A stretch of DNA of 13,056 nucleotides, from contig CAOJXM010000009.1 in the NCBI GenBank assembly GCA_948465625.1, forward strand, positions 1 through 13,056. The letters run 5' to 3'. Source of the DNA: an uncultured Clostridium sp. (GTDB lineage: Bacteria; Bacillota; Clostridia; TANB77; CAG-508). Both the position numbers and the translations under genes were made by a program. Positions 12,783-13,056 of the stretch are shown here, one piece after another. The notes under the pieces were generated by a model that searched no databases, was not told the DNA's origin, and saw only the letters and a list, made by a program, of their open reading frames with translations. The stretch's first letter is position 1. Every line of letters starts with the position of its first letter.

Positions 12783-13056
12783 TTAATGAATATCAATGTT
12801 AAAATATCCAATGTCTGCTAAATATTTTAAATAATTTCTAATATAGCGAGTATCAATATATGGCCATTGGAAGCCAAGTTTTTCTAGTACTTTTGTGGTA
12901 AAGCTAGAATCAATTTTGATATTCGATTCATATACTAATTTTTTATCTTTATTTAAGTCATTTATAATACCTTCTAAGAAGTGTTTTTTGCTAGCATCTT
13001 GTAATAAAGTATTGATGATTTCGATAAATTTTTCAGATGTTACAATCTCTAATGGG
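12783..13056 (-). CDS. Unrecognised protein, C-terminal 90 residues (runs off the right edge)
   Basis: One frame stays open from the right edge to a TAA at 12783-12785. The visible part is charged and helical-looking, with KKHFLEGIINDLNKDKKLVYE followed by LEKLGFQWPYIDTRYIRNY and ending ADIGYFNIDIH. It has no membrane segment, and codon use is like that of the neighbouring genes (A/T-ending codons). I do not recognise the family; the last 50 residues might be a small helix-turn-helix-like fold, but this is only an impression. It lies 65 bp upstream of the kinase in the same direction with no terminator or promoter between them, so both probably belong to one transcript. Confidence 0.65.
   Translation of the reverse strand, partial: PLEIVTSEKFIEIINTLLQDASKKHFLEGIINDLNKDKKLVYESNIKIDSSFTTKVLEKLGFQWPYIDTRYIRNYLKYLADIGYFNIDIH

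Overview
The window is AT-rich DNA with compact genes, strong AGGAGG-type ribosome binding sites, near-consensus sigma-A promoters (most with a 17-bp spacer) and ordinary hairpin-plus-U-run terminators. It carries Firmicutes-type families (PcrA, YkpA/YbiT-like ABC-F, Tex/YdcI, DUF378, DUF975, a PQTG-type wall-anchored protein). This points to a low-GC Gram-positive, most likely a clostridial commensal. No species can be named from the sequence alone.

Left part (1-2800). The 5' end of a PcrA/UvrD helicase gene runs off the left edge on the minus strand. Upstream of it, also on minus, is a low-molecular-weight protein phosphatase. Diverging on plus are an AlbA_2/Schlafen-type ATP-binding winged-helix protein containing six perfect copies of a 12-bp repeat (KFTE x6), and then a 62-residue DUF378 membrane protein. 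Both plus genes end at clear terminators.

Middle (2800-7930). A secreted, Pro/Thr-rich protein with a C-terminal IPQTG sorting signal stands alone between its own promoter and terminator. A two-gene operon follows: an ABC-F ATPase and tex, one base apart.

The tex-DUF975 gap (7924-8342) is the most interesting region. A perfect-consensus promoter on plus drives a non-coding RNA of about 65 nt that ends at a terminator. Converging on it from the minus strand is a complete 31-codon gene that normal gene calling would miss, with its own promoter, 5' hairpin, strong ribosome binding site and terminator. The small RNA carries an imperfect copy of the 31-codon gene's start region. The two transcripts can form 15 contiguous base pairs across the AUG, and 4 more beside the ribosome binding site in the same register. 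The loops of the two terminators also share 7 complementary nucleotides. This layout matches type I toxin-antitoxin loci of the pAD1 par (Fst/RNA II) kind, but the peptide does not resemble Fst. I propose it as a candidate undescribed par-like system.

Right part (8343-13056), all minus strand: a DUF975 multipass membrane protein; a REC + HD-GYP response regulator (likely cyclic-di-GMP phosphodiesterase) whose promoter is flanked by a perfect 12-bp inverted repeat; an 89-residue single-membrane-segment protein of unknown family; a 7TM-PAS histidine kinase, the plausible partner of the regulator; and the 3' end of an unrecognised gene cut by the right edge. The last gene and the kinase are separated only by a long hairpin without a U-run, so they are probably co-transcribed.
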